DNA from: Rhineura floridana
Taxonomy: Eukaryota > Chordata > Lepidosauria > Squamata > Rhineuridae
Direction: 5' to 3'
DNA: 64,000 bases
Assembly (NCBI RefSeq): GCF_030035675.1
Contig: NC_084489.1
Span: 14,804,001 to 14,868,000, forward strand
The notes beneath the pieces were generated by a model. The model searched no databases and was not told the origin of the DNA. It worked only from the letters and a program-made list of their open reading frames with translations. Below, piece by piece: positions 21,773 through 33,685 of this stretch; position 1 is the first letter of the stretch; every line of letters starts with the position of its first letter. A program made the position numbers and the translations under genes.

Positions 21773-22190
21773 ATGGAAAGATCTATTAATCTCAGTTTCT
21801 TATTTTTCCAATCTCAAATTCAGTTCTCCACATTTCTGCAGTAATTGGTGGGGTTTTTTAAAAAAAAAATTCTCATGAAAATTCTCCAGCATTTTAGTGT
21901 GAATTTTTCGTAATAAAACAGTTTTGACTAATGTATACATTTTGCAAGCAATTTTTGTCATATAACACATTTTTGTAAGCTATTTTCACTCATATATTCA
22001 TTTTTTATGCCCACTCCCCCGCAACATACACATTTTTATAAACAATGTTTGGTTGGCAAACTGCATTGCAAAATTCAAATAAGTGTGAATTTCAAAGGAT
22101 GGCTGTGTTTGGTTCTCATATGGTTTCAGAAAGTGCAAATTTGATAGATTTGGCTTGAAATGTGAAGCAAGTTCTCGCCCATCCCTAACC
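21773..22190 (+). mobile_element. hAT-like MITE, TAGGGATGG family, near full length
   Basis: Inverted ends are TAGGGATGGAAAG (left) and GCCCATCCCTA (right), about 415 bp apart. The body carries CTCAGTTTCTTATTTTTCC, CATGAAAATTCTCCAGCATT, TGTTTGGTTGGCAAACTGC and AAATTTGATAGATTTGG. This is the best copy in the window for defining the family. No protein is encoded. Confidence 0.65.
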
Positions 22191-23503
22191 AGGACACATG
22201 CCTCTGAACCTTCCCCCATATGAAATCTCTTTGCTCCTCCACCCCAATAAAGTCTGAAGTGATGCCTGGCTATGACATAAACCAGGGAGACCACCTCTCG
22301 AATTGTATTTAATCAATCCCTGCTGGAGTGGCCTTAGATAAGAATCTCTTGACTTTAGTTGTAAAATTGGAATTATAATGACGTGCTTTCCTAGGCATGA
22401 ACAAAGCTAGGAATGGAAAGCATTTTGAAACATAGGGAAGGTGAATACGGCAGGGAGCCCTCTCTTCTTGTAACATATAACACTGACTTTTCATGTGCTA
22501 CATAATAATTGACCTCGATGTGATTTTCCCCCCAGCAAACCCACATTAATTATTTATAGTTTAAAATGCATTTTAAAAGATGTACATCTATGATGGTACA
22601 ATGGAAAAAGAGGACAGCTTCAGAAAATTATCTGTAAAAGCACTAAAGTGATTGGGGTGTGTGTGTTAATGTCTAATGGCAGAGAAAAAACACACATGCA
22701 AAATACCCTGAAGGCAAACCATGGGATAAGGGGAGAAATGGTTGCTACTAACCACGTAAGCAAAAAATAAAAATAATGATTTGGGGAAATGGCGGTTAAA
22801 CAAGGAGGGGGAACACATTCATCTATAAAGAATCTTTGATCAGAGCCTTCAGGCTTTTCCCAAGAGAGGTGCTCCATCTCACCCAACTAGTGAGATCTCT
22901 GGAGAGAAGAAATGAAGCTGAGAATCCTCTGAATAGTTTATCTTTCCTAGAAAAGTGATGTGTCAGTTCCTCTCCATGCCAAATGTTCATCTCCATGCCA
23001 AATGTATTCCCAAAATGATTGACTTTTACATTTATTTGCCCTCCATATTAAACTTAATATATTACATTCCTTGCAAATCTAACACACACAAAGTATGTCT
23101 ATGCACAGAACACAACACACTGAGTGATGTGGTCATCATTTGTGTAACCTACTACTAGGTTGCCACCTCCTGGCCACTAGTGTCCAAGCCTTATACCTTT
23201 CAGATCCCAATGGCAGATAAACATTCCCTTTCCAATTTACCCAGGTTGATCAATTGTCACACAGAGTTGTATCACAGGAAGTATCAGCTATGACAACTGG
23301 AAATTATGATGATGATTATGTTCCCTTAAGTATGTAAATTCTTAGATAGTCCTGTAAAGGAAATAGCTACTTTTGTTCAGATTCATTTTCTTTCTTGGTA
23401 GTTTTTAGCTCAGAGCGAATGGTTAGAGATGGGCAAGCAGGCTTGTGTTTGCACCGAAAAGAATTTATCCTCTTCAGGCATTAAAGTTGAATGTTTGAGA
23501 AGC
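22191..23503. other. Intergenic, nothing recognised
   Basis: AT-rich unique-looking DNA without gene-like frames. Confidence 0.5.
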
Positions 23504-23511
23504 CTCTAGGG

Positions 23512-23859
23512 CAGTAGTTCCCAAACTGTGGTCCATAGACCACCAGTGGTCTGCAAGCTTCATTCATGGGGTCCATGGCAAGTCCACATTAAATACTTAT
23601 ATTGATTTTTAATGTTATTTTTAATTGCTTCTTTTATTTATTGTATATTACAATTTGAATTCTGTGGAATGCAAATTATAATATAATAAAATGCAAGATA
23701 AGACATAAAAGAAACAACAAAAATACCATTACAGGTGATGCAGTTACCTAGCACAGTGCATTACAATGGCTACAATGGCAGAAAAATCATGAAGTGGTTT
23801 GCTAAAACCACCAGCAATTTCAAGTTGTCCATGGGGGAAAAAAAGTTTGGGAAGCACTG
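23512..23859. mobile_element. hAT non-autonomous element with 8-bp TSD
   Basis: Left end CAGTAGTTCCCAAACTG and right end AGTTTGGGAAGCACTG are inverted repeats. The 8-bp target duplication CTCTAGGG is exact at 23504-23511 and 23860-23867. An 8-bp duplication with CAGNGNTTCCCAAA-type ends is diagnostic of hAT transposons. At 348 bp with an AT-rich interior, it has no transposase. Confidence 0.85.
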
Positions 23860-23867
23860 CTCTAGGG

Positions 23868-24457
23868 TGCTCTGAGCATTTAACTTCACTCTCAAAGGGC
23901 ACAAATGCTAGCCTTCTTCTGAGAGTAACTCTGTCCCTCTTCCCAAAGGACAAAAAAAGTATGGAAAAAGAAAGGACAGAGTTAAAGCAGCATGCTGAGG
24001 TTTACAGACCTTTGCTATACATATAAGGTCCTTCCTTTAATGTCTTGAACATACCAGAAGTACTTCCTTACCAGGACCTGGCAATCTTATCTGCTACTGA
24101 CAGGATGCTTACAAAATAATTTTCCTCATTCACATTTCTTCCCACATCTGGAGATTCCAAATTACCTAGTTTTGGTTGTAGACTACTACTAATGAATTTG
24201 CAGCCCACTATTTTTCCATTTTTGATTGCAATGCACGATACAAACTGCTGCATATATGCATTTTGCTGGCATCTTTAGCTTCTTCTGTTTAAAAGTGACA
24301 CCACCACCATCTCCCGTACAGGTTATGAATATGCACAAGTGTTTGTGCAGTTTGATGGAACTGATGCAAACTGATGCAAAAAGGAATCTTGATACAGCAG
24401 TATGGATGATCACATGACACTTTGTTTCATCACTGTGAACAGGTACTTGTGTGCATC
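23868..24457. other. Intergenic, nothing recognised
   Basis: No gene or repeat recognised. Confidence 0.45.
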
Positions 24458-25140
24458 AGTAACCTGGATCAGGAGGGGATGGTGGTACGCACTTGGCCTC
24501 CTGGGACCGGCATCGCTGCAGCTTACTAGGAGAGAAAAATATCATGACATGAGGACTCATGTCAGAGTGATTGAGAGAAGGAAGAAGAGGAATGGGATCC
24601 TGGGGAGGGGCCCAGTGGACTGCAGCAGGAGGGGGCTGAAACAGGAGAAGGCTTCAGCAGTTTAGGTAGTGACAACTCTGCCTCCTTAGTTCCAGTTACA
24701 CCCAAAGAAGCACTGTCTCACAATGAGCCAGCCATTGTCACACCTCTCAGTCCTGCCTTGTCGCCTAAGCCACCGCTCACATCTCCTCCCGAGGAAGAGG
24801 AATCAGAGTCTCAGCCAGAGGCAGTGGCAGAGGAGGACCTAGCTGAAGTGCCCCTGCTGCTGTTGCCATGGATGCACCGGCTGATGCGCAGGCGTGACCA
24901 GATAGCGTCTCCTTTTCAACCTGTTCATAGGAGTGCTCATTTGCTCACACAGTCCCATTCAGAAAAACCTTCCCCACAGAAAATAGAAAACCTGCCCTGA
25001 GCCTATTTAAAGGGTCTCAAGAGGCGTGTCTAATTGCTGTGACAACAACTTAGCTTGAGTAGTTATGCTGTGTAGAGACAGAGTCCTGTATAATCCTTAA
25101 ACTGAGCTATGAAACACTCTGAGATTTCACATTAAACATA
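24458..25140 (+). pseudogene. Unidentified decayed coding remnant, possibly retroelement
   Basis: Between about 24667 and 25000 the + strand has a low-stop, Pro/Glu/Ser-rich stretch with codon-like composition (PPEEEESESQPEAVAEEDLA, then HRLMRRRDQ). After its stop comes a TATTTAAAGG promoter-like box near 25004, in a stretch that resembles a long terminal or 3' region. This looks like a fossil of a repeated element and not a host exon. I do not recognise the family, and it is broken. An alternative is a processed pseudogene. Confidence 0.35.
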
Positions 25141-25389
25141 ATGGAGAAAAATATGCCAGTGACTCTGACTCTGAAACCAATGGAGTTGGCCAGGGCAAAA
25201 GGGAGAGGTGGGCCCTGTGCAGATGCATCAGAAGAGTCAATCAGGTACTCCCGATTGTGCAGGTGCATCTGCACGACACCAGCCTGCGCAGCGCCTTGCC
25301 CCTCCTGGCTGCAGCAACATCAGTCCTGGGAGACAAGGTGCACATCACAACCCCTCCCCACCAGCTACTCCTGACCTGGAGGAGGGGCA

Positions 25390-25482
25390 GAAAATACACA
25401 AATGGACAAAAAATACACAAATTGCCGCCCTGGGCTCCTACTGGGAGTAAGGGCGGGATATAAGTCAAATAATAAATAAATA
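25390..25482 (+). repeat. L2-type LINE 3' tail
   Basis: CCCTGGGCTCCTACTGGGAG, AAGGGCGGGATATAAGTC and then AAATAATAAATAAATA is the standard squamate L2 3' end. Only about 90 bp is present. Confidence 0.7.
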
Positions 25483-25959
25483 CAAGGAACTGAATACTGC
25501 TGTAAAATGTGTACACATCAAAGAATGGATTACAGGAAAAACTGATCTCATTGAACAACGGCAAAAACTAAAGCAGGACAATCCTCTTCTTGAATATTGA
25601 CTAATGGAATGTTTTGAATACACCTCAGCTTATCCATCTGCTATCTTTTCCCTTATCAGAGAGCAGGCTGTTCTTATGTTTTTTTTACTTACTATCAGAG
25701 GCATAATGTGACATTTTACATATTAGGGAGGGGATACGTTGACCAGTGCCACTAACAGGTATCAATTCAGGTTTGTTCTTTGTCCATTAGCTGTTCCTTT
25801 TACCAGCCCATTTTTTGTTCTCCCCAACAACATCAATATTAATGTTGATATTTTGGAAGGAAATGTCGATATTTTGAAAGGAAAGTAGCTTTGCTGCCTC
25901 TTCCTCCTCCACTGTGAAAGAGGCTGGTCAGTTTTTATGTTAGCAAGCCAGGAAAGGTC
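25483..25959. other. Intergenic, small AT repeat
   Basis: At 25835-25888 GATATTTTGGAAGGAAATG and GATATTTTGAAAGGAAAG form a short tandem pair. It recalls the GATATTTCC units at about 4745-4830. Nothing else recognised. Confidence 0.4.
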
Positions 25960-27215
25960 TTATGTGATCAGACCTCCTACCTCCAATCAACAGACCATTG
26001 AGTTGTGCACTAGCTGCAGTTTCTGAACTGTCTTCAAAGGCAGTCCCAAATATAATGCATTGCAGTAATCTAGCCTAGAGGTTACCAGAGCACAGACAAC
26101 AGAAGCTTGGTTATCCCTGTCCAGGTAGGTTTGCAACGGAAGGCACTCCATACCACTGAGGCAAGAATGGATCCAGAAGTACCACCAAACTGTGCACCTA
26201 GTCCTTTAGGAGGACCGTAGCCCCATCCAGAACAGGCTGATCCCCACCTACTTGGTCAGAGGAACCACCCACTAATGGTGCTTCAGTCTTATCTGGACTG
26301 AGTTTCAGTTTATTGGGTCTCCTCCATTCCCTCACCAAGGCCAGACACTGATACAGCACATCCACTACCACACCTGCTGATGTTAAGGAGAAACTGCATG
26401 TCATTTGCATATTGATGACACCACACTCCAAATCCCCAGATGACCCCAGACAGTGGTTTCCTGTTATATTAGTTTATATTTCATTATATTAAACAGCATA
26501 GGGGATAAAACCAATCACTGTGACACCCCACATCGGAGGGCCCATGCGGCAGAACAGCATTCCCCAAGCACCACCTTCTGGCGACAGCCATCCAAGTAGG
26601 ACCAGAACCAATGCAAAATGGTATCACCCACTCCCAACTCAGGCAGCTGCTCCAGAAGAACACTGTAGTCAATGGTATTGAAAGCTGCCAATAGAGCAAG
26701 GAGAATCAACAGGGTTGCACTTTCCCCGTCTCACTCCCAACAAAGGTAATCTCACAGGGCAACCAAGGCAATTTCTGTGCCAAAACCAGACCTAAATCCC
26801 AACTGAAATGGATCTAGAAAATCAGTCTCATCCAAGAGAGCCTGGACCTAATTAGTGACCACCCACTCAAGAACCTTGCCCAAGAAGGGGACATTAGCAA
26901 CTGGTTGGTAGTTGTTCACATTTTCTGGGCCCATAAAAGGCTTCGTAAGGAGTGGTCTTACGACCACCTCCTTTAAGCAGGCAGGGACCACTTCCTCTCA
27001 TAAAGAGGCATTAATTACCTCCCTTTCCCCTCTTCACTAGTTTTTCTCGGCCATGAAAGGCAAGGGTCCAGAGCACATGTGGCACCTATCCAAGCATCTA
27101 GTCCACATCTTTGAGCCATACCAGCTGAAGCTCATCCAACAAAACAGGACTAGACAGTGTTCTGGATACGACTTGAGATCCACCTGCTATAACAGCAGAG
27201 TCAAGGTCCCAGTGG
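25960..27215 (-). mobile_element. L2-type LINE internal fragment (RT)
   Basis: On the minus strand, frames near 26709-26515 read LAAFNTIDYSVLLEQLPELG and VVLGECCSAAWALRCGVSQ, the first half of the L2 RT palm. 26431-26198 covers the WRRPNKLKLSPDKTEAPLVG block that follows the catalytic motif. The upstream part to about 27215 matches the region before RT. Multiple breaks; no 3' tail, so this is an old internal fragment. Confidence 0.7.
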
Positions 27216-27229
27216 ATGCAAAGAACTTT

Positions 27230-27405
27230 ATAATACTTTTTTATGCTATTTTCAGGCACTAATATAGGCATTTTCATGCACTTCCCCACACTTTTGGTTT
27301 GTTTGTTTGAGAACTGCATTGCAACATTCAGTGAAGCTGCATTTTGGTTTCTGTATTGTTTTTGGAACTGCGAATTAAGCAAACCAAATTTCTTCCCCAG
27401 CCCTG
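27230..27405 (+). repeat. Partial hAT-like MITE, TAGGGATGG family
   Basis: The right half only: TTTCATGCACTTCCCCACAC, GAGAACTGCATTGCAACATTC and AAATTTCTTCCCCAGCCCT correspond to the right half of the 21773-22190 element. Confidence 0.5.
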
Positions 27406-28430
27406 CAAGAACTTTTCCTAGAAAAGCATTTTCTACCTTCCCCCTGGGAACCTCTGTGAGCTGTCCCAGAGGAGCAAGAGTGGAGTTACATAGGCCAGTG
27501 GAAGACTTCATGGGATTATACAAGGAAGTTTGCATACTCTCTCACACACGTTGAAAGCCCACATGCAGAGATTGTGCCAGCAGGTCCCACCTTCAGCAGC
27601 CAATATGTGCCTTAGCTATGCCTCAGGATTTCATTTAACCCTTGCATAGCCATCATCACACCATGAAGAAGCCCTGTGCACAGGTACATAGGTACGTGTG
27701 TAGGGCCCCTTCCTAAACCTGCCGAACACACAGCCAGTGGGATTTGTAGCAGGCACCTGTGTCATTGGCAGATGCAGGACTAACCAGCATACTTCTTCAA
27801 CAACCTCACCCCCATGCATGCCCTCAACTCTCTGCTGTCTACTTAACAATACAGCTTTCTTTGTCTCAATCAACAATGTTTACTGTGTTATCTTGCATAC
27901 TTAGTATATTTCCTTGCTCAAAAGGAGATGGTTCTCGATTTAGGATTTGTCTACTGTCCTGATAAAATCAGAACTTTAGGCAATTCTTAGCCTATCTTAT
28001 CTTTTTAAAGAACTTTGGATTCTTCATTTCATTTTACTCACCTGAAACATTGTTATTGTTCTGGCAGTGTTTAACAGCAATAGTATCTATTCCAATCGTT
28101 TGAACAAGTACCCCTTCCCTGCTTTTTTTTTTTTTTACAAATGCCAATATTTTGAAAAGATACACAAACCAAAAACGAAATCCAGATCACCTTATAAAGT
28201 TTGAGGATTTCATTTGGAAACAGTGAGATATTTTGCGTTTGCAGTTGTTAACTTTTCGTCAACATCTCCCTGAATTAAAGACTCCCTAAGTATGCATCGA
28301 CTGCGAAGATCATTATGGTTATGGACCCTTAACATTTAAAATAGTTTGTGTGTGTGCATGTGCATTTATCTACTTATTCCTGCTTTCACCAAGTGTAGGT
28401 TGAATAGCAATTAACACTAGACCACAGCGC
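27406..28430. other. Intergenic, nothing recognised
   Basis: The 145-codon minus frame (27098-27535) spans the L2 and MITE remnants and unique DNA and is a chance ORF. No RNA gene seen. Confidence 0.5.
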
Positions 28431-28515
28431 ATCCAAATTAACGATAGCCCTGCCAATTCTAATTGGTATTCTAATTAGTCCGACAATTCTACTAATTAAG
28501 GACATTAAACTTTTT
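28431..28515. promoter_or_regulatory. Candidate enhancer: homeodomain site cluster
   Basis: Within 85 bp lie AAATTAACG, CTAATTGG, CTAATTAG and ACTAATTAAG (28436-28500), plus two CAATTCTA units. Such ATTA clustering is typical of deeply conserved developmental enhancers. NEUROD6 lies 12 kb downstream. Function is inferred only. Confidence 0.35.
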
Positions 28516-30364
28516 AACAAAGGCTATCTTTTCTTTTGTACTGCATGTGTTGAAATAGCTTTGGAAACATGAGGGGGAGGGACAAAAAGGTTCACTTACA
28601 GTTACTGAAATGTAAAGTTTTCAAAAAAATATCTAGAAGCTTTTCAAATCTGGGAGCTAAATGTTAATACTCTATTAGCTTTGTTCCTTTCAAATTTAGA
28701 GATCAACAGTAGAAATGAATCTTATTCTTTACAAATATTATATAACCAAGTGATATGAGTGAAAAGTAGTGATGTACCAAAAAATTCTTCCTTTTTTCTT
28801 TTTTCACAATTTCCCATCAATTAATGGTTTTAAAAATTGCATTATAAATTTATCAAAAGGAAGGGAAAATGTTGGTGGGGTGCCAGAATTTTGTTGCGCT
28901 TGCCTTACTTTCGAAGTAGTCAAGGGGCTTTGTGGATGTCCTTTCTTTCATCTACAAACAATCTCTCTGAAGGCCGGCATCCTGCAGCCTTCCCAGGAGC
29001 CTACACTTCCTGAAAATGTCATGACAACCCAGTTTCCTCTAAGTGTGAGAAGCCAGGGAGGCTGCCTATTGTGCACCTGACAGTTGTTCATATGTTTTTA
29101 AATGCCGTATATTTACTTTTAAAGAAATTATTGCAGAAATATTTTTTAAAGGTAAAAGGAAGGACCTCCTTAAAATAAAATCAGATGCTTGGTAGCTATT
29201 GTCCCCAAATTCCCACATTTTAATTAAAGCCCAGGGGAAGATATCATTACGTAACTTCTCCCACAGAGCTGTTTCAGATCAGGAAAGAAAAACCACCCTC
29301 AGCCACCTCACAGCGATAAGGTAATCTCAATCACACATCCACCAAAATTATAAAGAGATTCTAAGGTGTCCTGTGAATGAGGTAGAAAAACAGAAGACTC
29401 TTTCATAGACAAAAATGTTTGAGAAATCAGAGGAGAGGGTTCAGTATAACACTACATGAAACTTTCCTAATTGTGCTAGCCATATTAAAACTCTTTATGA
29501 TTCCTTCAAAATTCCTCAGATGTTTTACTTTAACAAGGAATCTCCAGCTCTGCATCAGAATTTGCTTTAGGAATATTACAGTGGCAATCTTGCATGAGCA
29601 GGTTATCCTCAAGAGTTTTGCTAGCTATATCTAAACTTTTCTATCTAAACTCAGAATGCCTTTGGATGTTTTGCTTAAGCATGAATATCCAAATTTATCT
29701 TAAATGAGACAACATTCAGGGGTAACTGTAATGTAATTCCAGCTTTGCTCACCAACCCCTGAGAGATAATGGAACCTGAGTCCATGGAGAAGATGTGGTG
29801 GTATGAAGGATAATGCTCAGGCCCTCTTAATTAACATGTAGCATCTCCAGACCATGAGCATCAATGTTTTCTAACAAAGGCTACAATCTAAATGAACAGT
29901 GATTGATCATGAGGGGAGCATTATGTTACGGATCAGTTGACAACCCTAAAGCAGCAAGCGATCTGGGAATAAAGATGGCATGGGAACCTTGAAAACTACT
30001 GTTTATGATGAACCAAACATTATTGACAAGCAATAACACTGAAACCGCCATGGTTCCTCCCATGGGGAAGCCAGGGCCATCTCCAGTTTGATGGCGCCTT
30101 CAGCAAAGTGCTGTCAAGTGGGTCCTCCACCTTCATTAGAAGACTGGACCTCTTAGGATTCACAAAGAACCCTAGAGGGCTCGCTGTGGCACATTGGTTA
30201 CTCCTGGCAACTGCCATTCCTCTTTAATGTTCCAGAAGTTAACTGCTGGGGCATTGTGTGCAAAAAATATGAAAATATGGCTGCAACACAAAACATGGCA
30301 ACAGTCCTCTTTCTATGTCACTTTCAGAGCATCTTTGACATAAGAACTATAACTTTAAGAACTG
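28516..30364. other. Intergenic, nothing recognised
   Basis: Mostly AT-rich unique DNA, low in recognisable repeats, which fits a regulatory landscape. No coding frames of interest. Confidence 0.45.
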
Positions 30365-30535
30365 ATTCCTGAGCTGCTGTTTTCCTCCTCCCTTTCCATC
30401 CCTTTTTCCTCATGTGCCATTTGGATTGTAAGCCTAAGGGCAAAGACTGTCTTACTACTTATCTCATAAGCCTTCTTGGATAAAGATTTGGGAGCCATTT
30501 TGGCGGAAAAAAATACTTTAAATAAATAAAAAAAC
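30365..30535 (+). repeat. LINE 3' tail
   Basis: GGATTGTAAGCCTAAGGGCA and AAGACTGTCTT, then a decayed AGCCATTTTGGCGGAAAAAA and TACTTTAAATAAATAAA. This is the common L2/CR1-like 3' end (GTAAGCC...GGGCAGGGACTGTC...AATAAATAA). Confidence 0.6.
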
Positions 30536-31354
30536 AAAAAGATGGCAGCTGAACTGAATCAGCAACCATTTTTTACAAAGACAACCTGGGGCAGCTTCTC
30601 AGCCTTGAAGAAGAAAAAAGAGCTGCCAAGCAGTGCTGCAATTTCCCAGAGTAATTCACTGGGGCAAACATTTTACACTCAGAAATGATCCACCGCAACA
30701 CATCTATCTTTACTCAAGTTGGTTCCAACAGCTAATTTAATATAAGGCACTAGCTCCAACTGGTGAAATTATTTTCTGATCTGGACAGGTATGTTCTAGA
30801 AAGGAAGTTCTACTCTTTTCGGTAAATGAAGATGCTAGTTTAAGAATGTCATGTAGGTGATCAAGAACTAAATGTTGAGATTCATAATTAGTTTATGTTG
30901 AATGTCATCATACTAATTGCTAATTAGAATAGTTGTCAGGATTTAAAAAAATGTTTTCTATGCAACATATTCTGTTTTGTATCCAGGTAACTAAGCATTG
31001 GGCCACCTTTTCCCCTCTTTTCAAATAGAAAAAAAAATCAGTTGACCCTCTTTGCTTGGGACTGAAGAGACTGAAGAAGTAATTTCCAAGTGTTATTTGG
31101 TCAATTAATACTTGTTAGGTGTCATGATATTCCTGGCACCTATGACATATTGCTATAATTTGGGGGGTAACAAGAAGTTTGACTATAATTAGCCCACATT
31201 TGCTTATTTTATTTAAGACTCTGACCTTGTAGTTAGGCAAAAGTTTACTAAAATCAATAGGACTTGCATAAGCGAAGTTCAAATGTAGCAGGAAACAAGT
31301 TTTTCATCATATAAAGGAGCCATGGAAGTGTTGAGCTTACGCACATCTCTCCAT
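30536..31354. other. Unique DNA with a homeodomain site pair
   Basis: CATAATTAG at 30883-30891 and ACTAATTGCTAATTAG at 30912-30927 form a compact homeodomain-type cluster. Otherwise nothing recognised. Confidence 0.4.
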
Positions 31355-31464
31355 AGCTTGCAAAAGTTACTTTTTTGAACTATAACTCCCATCAGCCCAA
31401 TCCAGTGGCCATGCTGGCTGGGGCTGATGGAAGTTGTAGTTTAAAAAAGTAACTTTTCCAAGCT
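31355..31464. mobile_element. Palindromic MITE, 110 bp
   Basis: The whole element is a near-palindrome. AGCTTGCAAAAGTTACTTTT and ACTATAACTCCCATCAGCCC on the left pair with GGGCTGATGGAAGTTGTAGT and AAAAGTAACTTTTCCAAGCT on the right. Such fold-back elements are abundant in squamates. No target duplication was assigned. Confidence 0.7.
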
Positions 31465-32194
31465 CTGCATCACTCCCCTCTTTTTTTCTACCCAGATGGA
31501 AATCCAAATTTTGCACTTCTGATTTGAAACAAACCACAGTTACATATGATGTCCAAATTCAGGGAACCATGGTTTCAGATGCTGGGTTGTTCTGAAACCA
31601 AAGTTTAAAGCAAATCATAGTTCTCAGAGTTACTATAACACGGGGAGTTATGCTTAGTTAAAAACCAGAAGCGAAGGCTTCAAATCCCCTCGTCTGGCAC
31701 CCAAAAGAGGAGGGAGGAGGGGAGAGGGCGAGTCTGAGGTTTGCCACAGTTTGTTCATGCAACAGGAAACCATGGTTTCCCATTACATCTGAACCAGGAC
31801 ATATATCTTATAATGATGGGACTACTGGCCACTATATCTCCAGCCAGATCTGAATGGTGTGTTCTCCAACTTATGGTCACTATGATCAGTGGCTGGTACT
31901 AAATCTGGAACCCAAAATTAAACAAACAAAAGGCCCTGCTTCATCTCAGAGGTTTAAGCTTCTACTAGCCAATTTGGAGGCCAATCACAGGAGCTGGTGT
32001 TGTACACTCCTCTGATCAAAGAGGGCCCTGACTACATAAAGACATTTAACACCTGAATAGGGCTAATGTATATGAAGCAACCTAGAAAGTGACTATATAA
32101 ATATTAACAGCTACTTTAAATAATAATCATTACCCTCCCCCAATTATGTAATTTCCTTTCTGTAACTGACTCTGTAAACAAGATTTATTTATTT
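31465..32194. other. Intergenic, nothing recognised
   Basis: Several CCATGGTTTC-type and AACCATGGTTT-type fragments recur at 31565-31800, suggesting an old palindromic repeat. None is clear enough to call. Confidence 0.4.
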
Positions 32195-32705
32195 ATTTAT
32201 TTATTTATTTAATTACATTTCTAGACCGCCCTATAGCAGAAAGCTCTCAGGGCGGTGTACAACAAATAAAATCACAATTAAAATATGAGCAAGTGTGGAA
32301 AATATATATATATATAGTACAATTATAAAACATTAATAAAATTGCCATTGAGATTTATAAATTAAGATCATATTAAGTTTAAAATGTTAAATTTAAAATA
32401 TTTAAAAATTTACAAAATTTAAAAAGCCTGGGCGAAAAGGTAAGTTTTTACCTGGCGCCGAAAAGATAACAGAGAAGGCGCCAGGTGTATCTCGTCTGGG
32501 AGGGCATTCCATAGTTCGGGGGCCACCACCGAGAAGGCCCTAGATCTAGTTGTTGATCTCCGGGCCTCTTTATGGGTTGGGACCCGGAGAAGGGCCTTCG
32601 ACGTCGAGCGTAGTGAACGGGTAGGTACATAGCGAGAGAGGCGCTCCATCAGGTATTGCGGTCCGATGCCGTTTAGGGCTTTATAGGTAAGAACCAACAC
32701 TTTGA
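32195..32705 (-). mobile_element. L2/CR1-type LINE 3' end, relatively young
   Basis: On the minus strand, 32700-32419 is open for 93 codons: LVLTYKALNGIGPQYLMERL, then PELWNALPDEIHLAPSLLSF and the end VKTYLFAQAF. This is the C-terminal domain of an L2-like ORF2. The 3' UTR ends at (AAATA)n, 32190-32215, preceded by a GGGCGGTCTAGAAATGTAAT-like end. The uninterrupted frame suggests a younger copy than the 12.3 kb L2, and the 3' UTR is of a different subfamily. Confidence 0.75.
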
Positions 32706-33549
32706 ATCTGGCCCGGAAACATATCGATGTCCCAGAACCTGACTGAACTTTCTGAATTCTGAATCAGCTGAGTTTCCACAATGACTCACCCATCAGCTAG
32801 GGCCACTCGATGCAAACAATCATATCCAGCACTTGAAGTCCATGCTACTTTGTGTGCATCCTGTTATTTTTCCCATTGGACCTCCTTTCACTTTTTTTAC
32901 TCTTCTGGAAAATCTAGGCAGGGTTCAGTCTGCTCTTACCAGTTTAAAAGGTGGGTCCTTAAAAGACAAACCCAGATCCCACCCCCAAGCTACACATGCA
33001 TACACTCGCACACCTAATACTGCAAACTGGGATGCTGGTTACAAAGTTCCAGAGACAGCCTTAACATGAGGGCAAAGTGAAACCACACATTTTGAGCATC
33101 ATTAAGGGCAGACATTTTTGCTTGGAGTGGAATATGAATGCTCCTCACAGTTGGCAAAGTAGCTCAAATAGCTCTGTATTGTGGCATACAGCATATTCCG
33201 TCTTACCAGTATATATTGATATCATACGTACTTTCCATTATTACCAATAAAAGTATCAAATTGTTTAGAAGCAGCTTTCTTGCCTTATAAAAGAAATGAC
33301 CCTAGATATAGCGACTTCTTCAGACCTGTTATCATTATAAACAAGGGTTGCCAACTAACCAGTAAAAAAATAACATGCATTACTGATGGGTTTTGTTGTC
33401 ATTTGGTTGAGGTTTTTGTTCATGTTTTTTGTTTAGGCTTTTTTATTTCTCACTTTCCAACCAGTTGCCACAAAAGCAAGGGAGAAGACTGTTTCCCCCC
33501 CCCCGAGCCGTTTTTTAACAGCTATACAACTTAGTGAGGTGCGAGGTAC
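32706..33549. other. Intergenic, nothing recognised
   Basis: Poly-C tract at 33496-33507. No gene. Confidence 0.45.
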
Positions 33550-33685
33550 ATTTGGCCCCCTAATGTTGCTGAACTACAACTCTTATCAGCCCTAGCAACA
33601 ATGGCCAATGCCAAGGGATTATGGGAGTTGTAGTTCAGTAACATCTAGAGGGCCACAGGTTCCCCACACCTGGCTTAGGTGAACA
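33550..33685. mobile_element. Palindromic hAT-like MITE
   Basis: TTTGGCCCCCTAATGTTGCTG, then AACTACAACTCTTATCAG on the left, and GGGAGTTGTAGTTCAGTAAC and AGAGGGCCACAGG on the right, form inverted arms around GGCCAATGCC. Same family as the element at 1668-1968. Confidence 0.65.

Noticed and set aside
27098-27535. 145-codon minus-strand ORF as a gene
   Set aside because: It runs across an L2 remnant, a MITE fragment and unique DNA, which no real exon would do.
28050-28110. Possible microRNA-like stretch with GGCAGTGT near 28067
   Set aside because: No stable hairpin could be drawn by eye and the match to any known seed is too short to claim.
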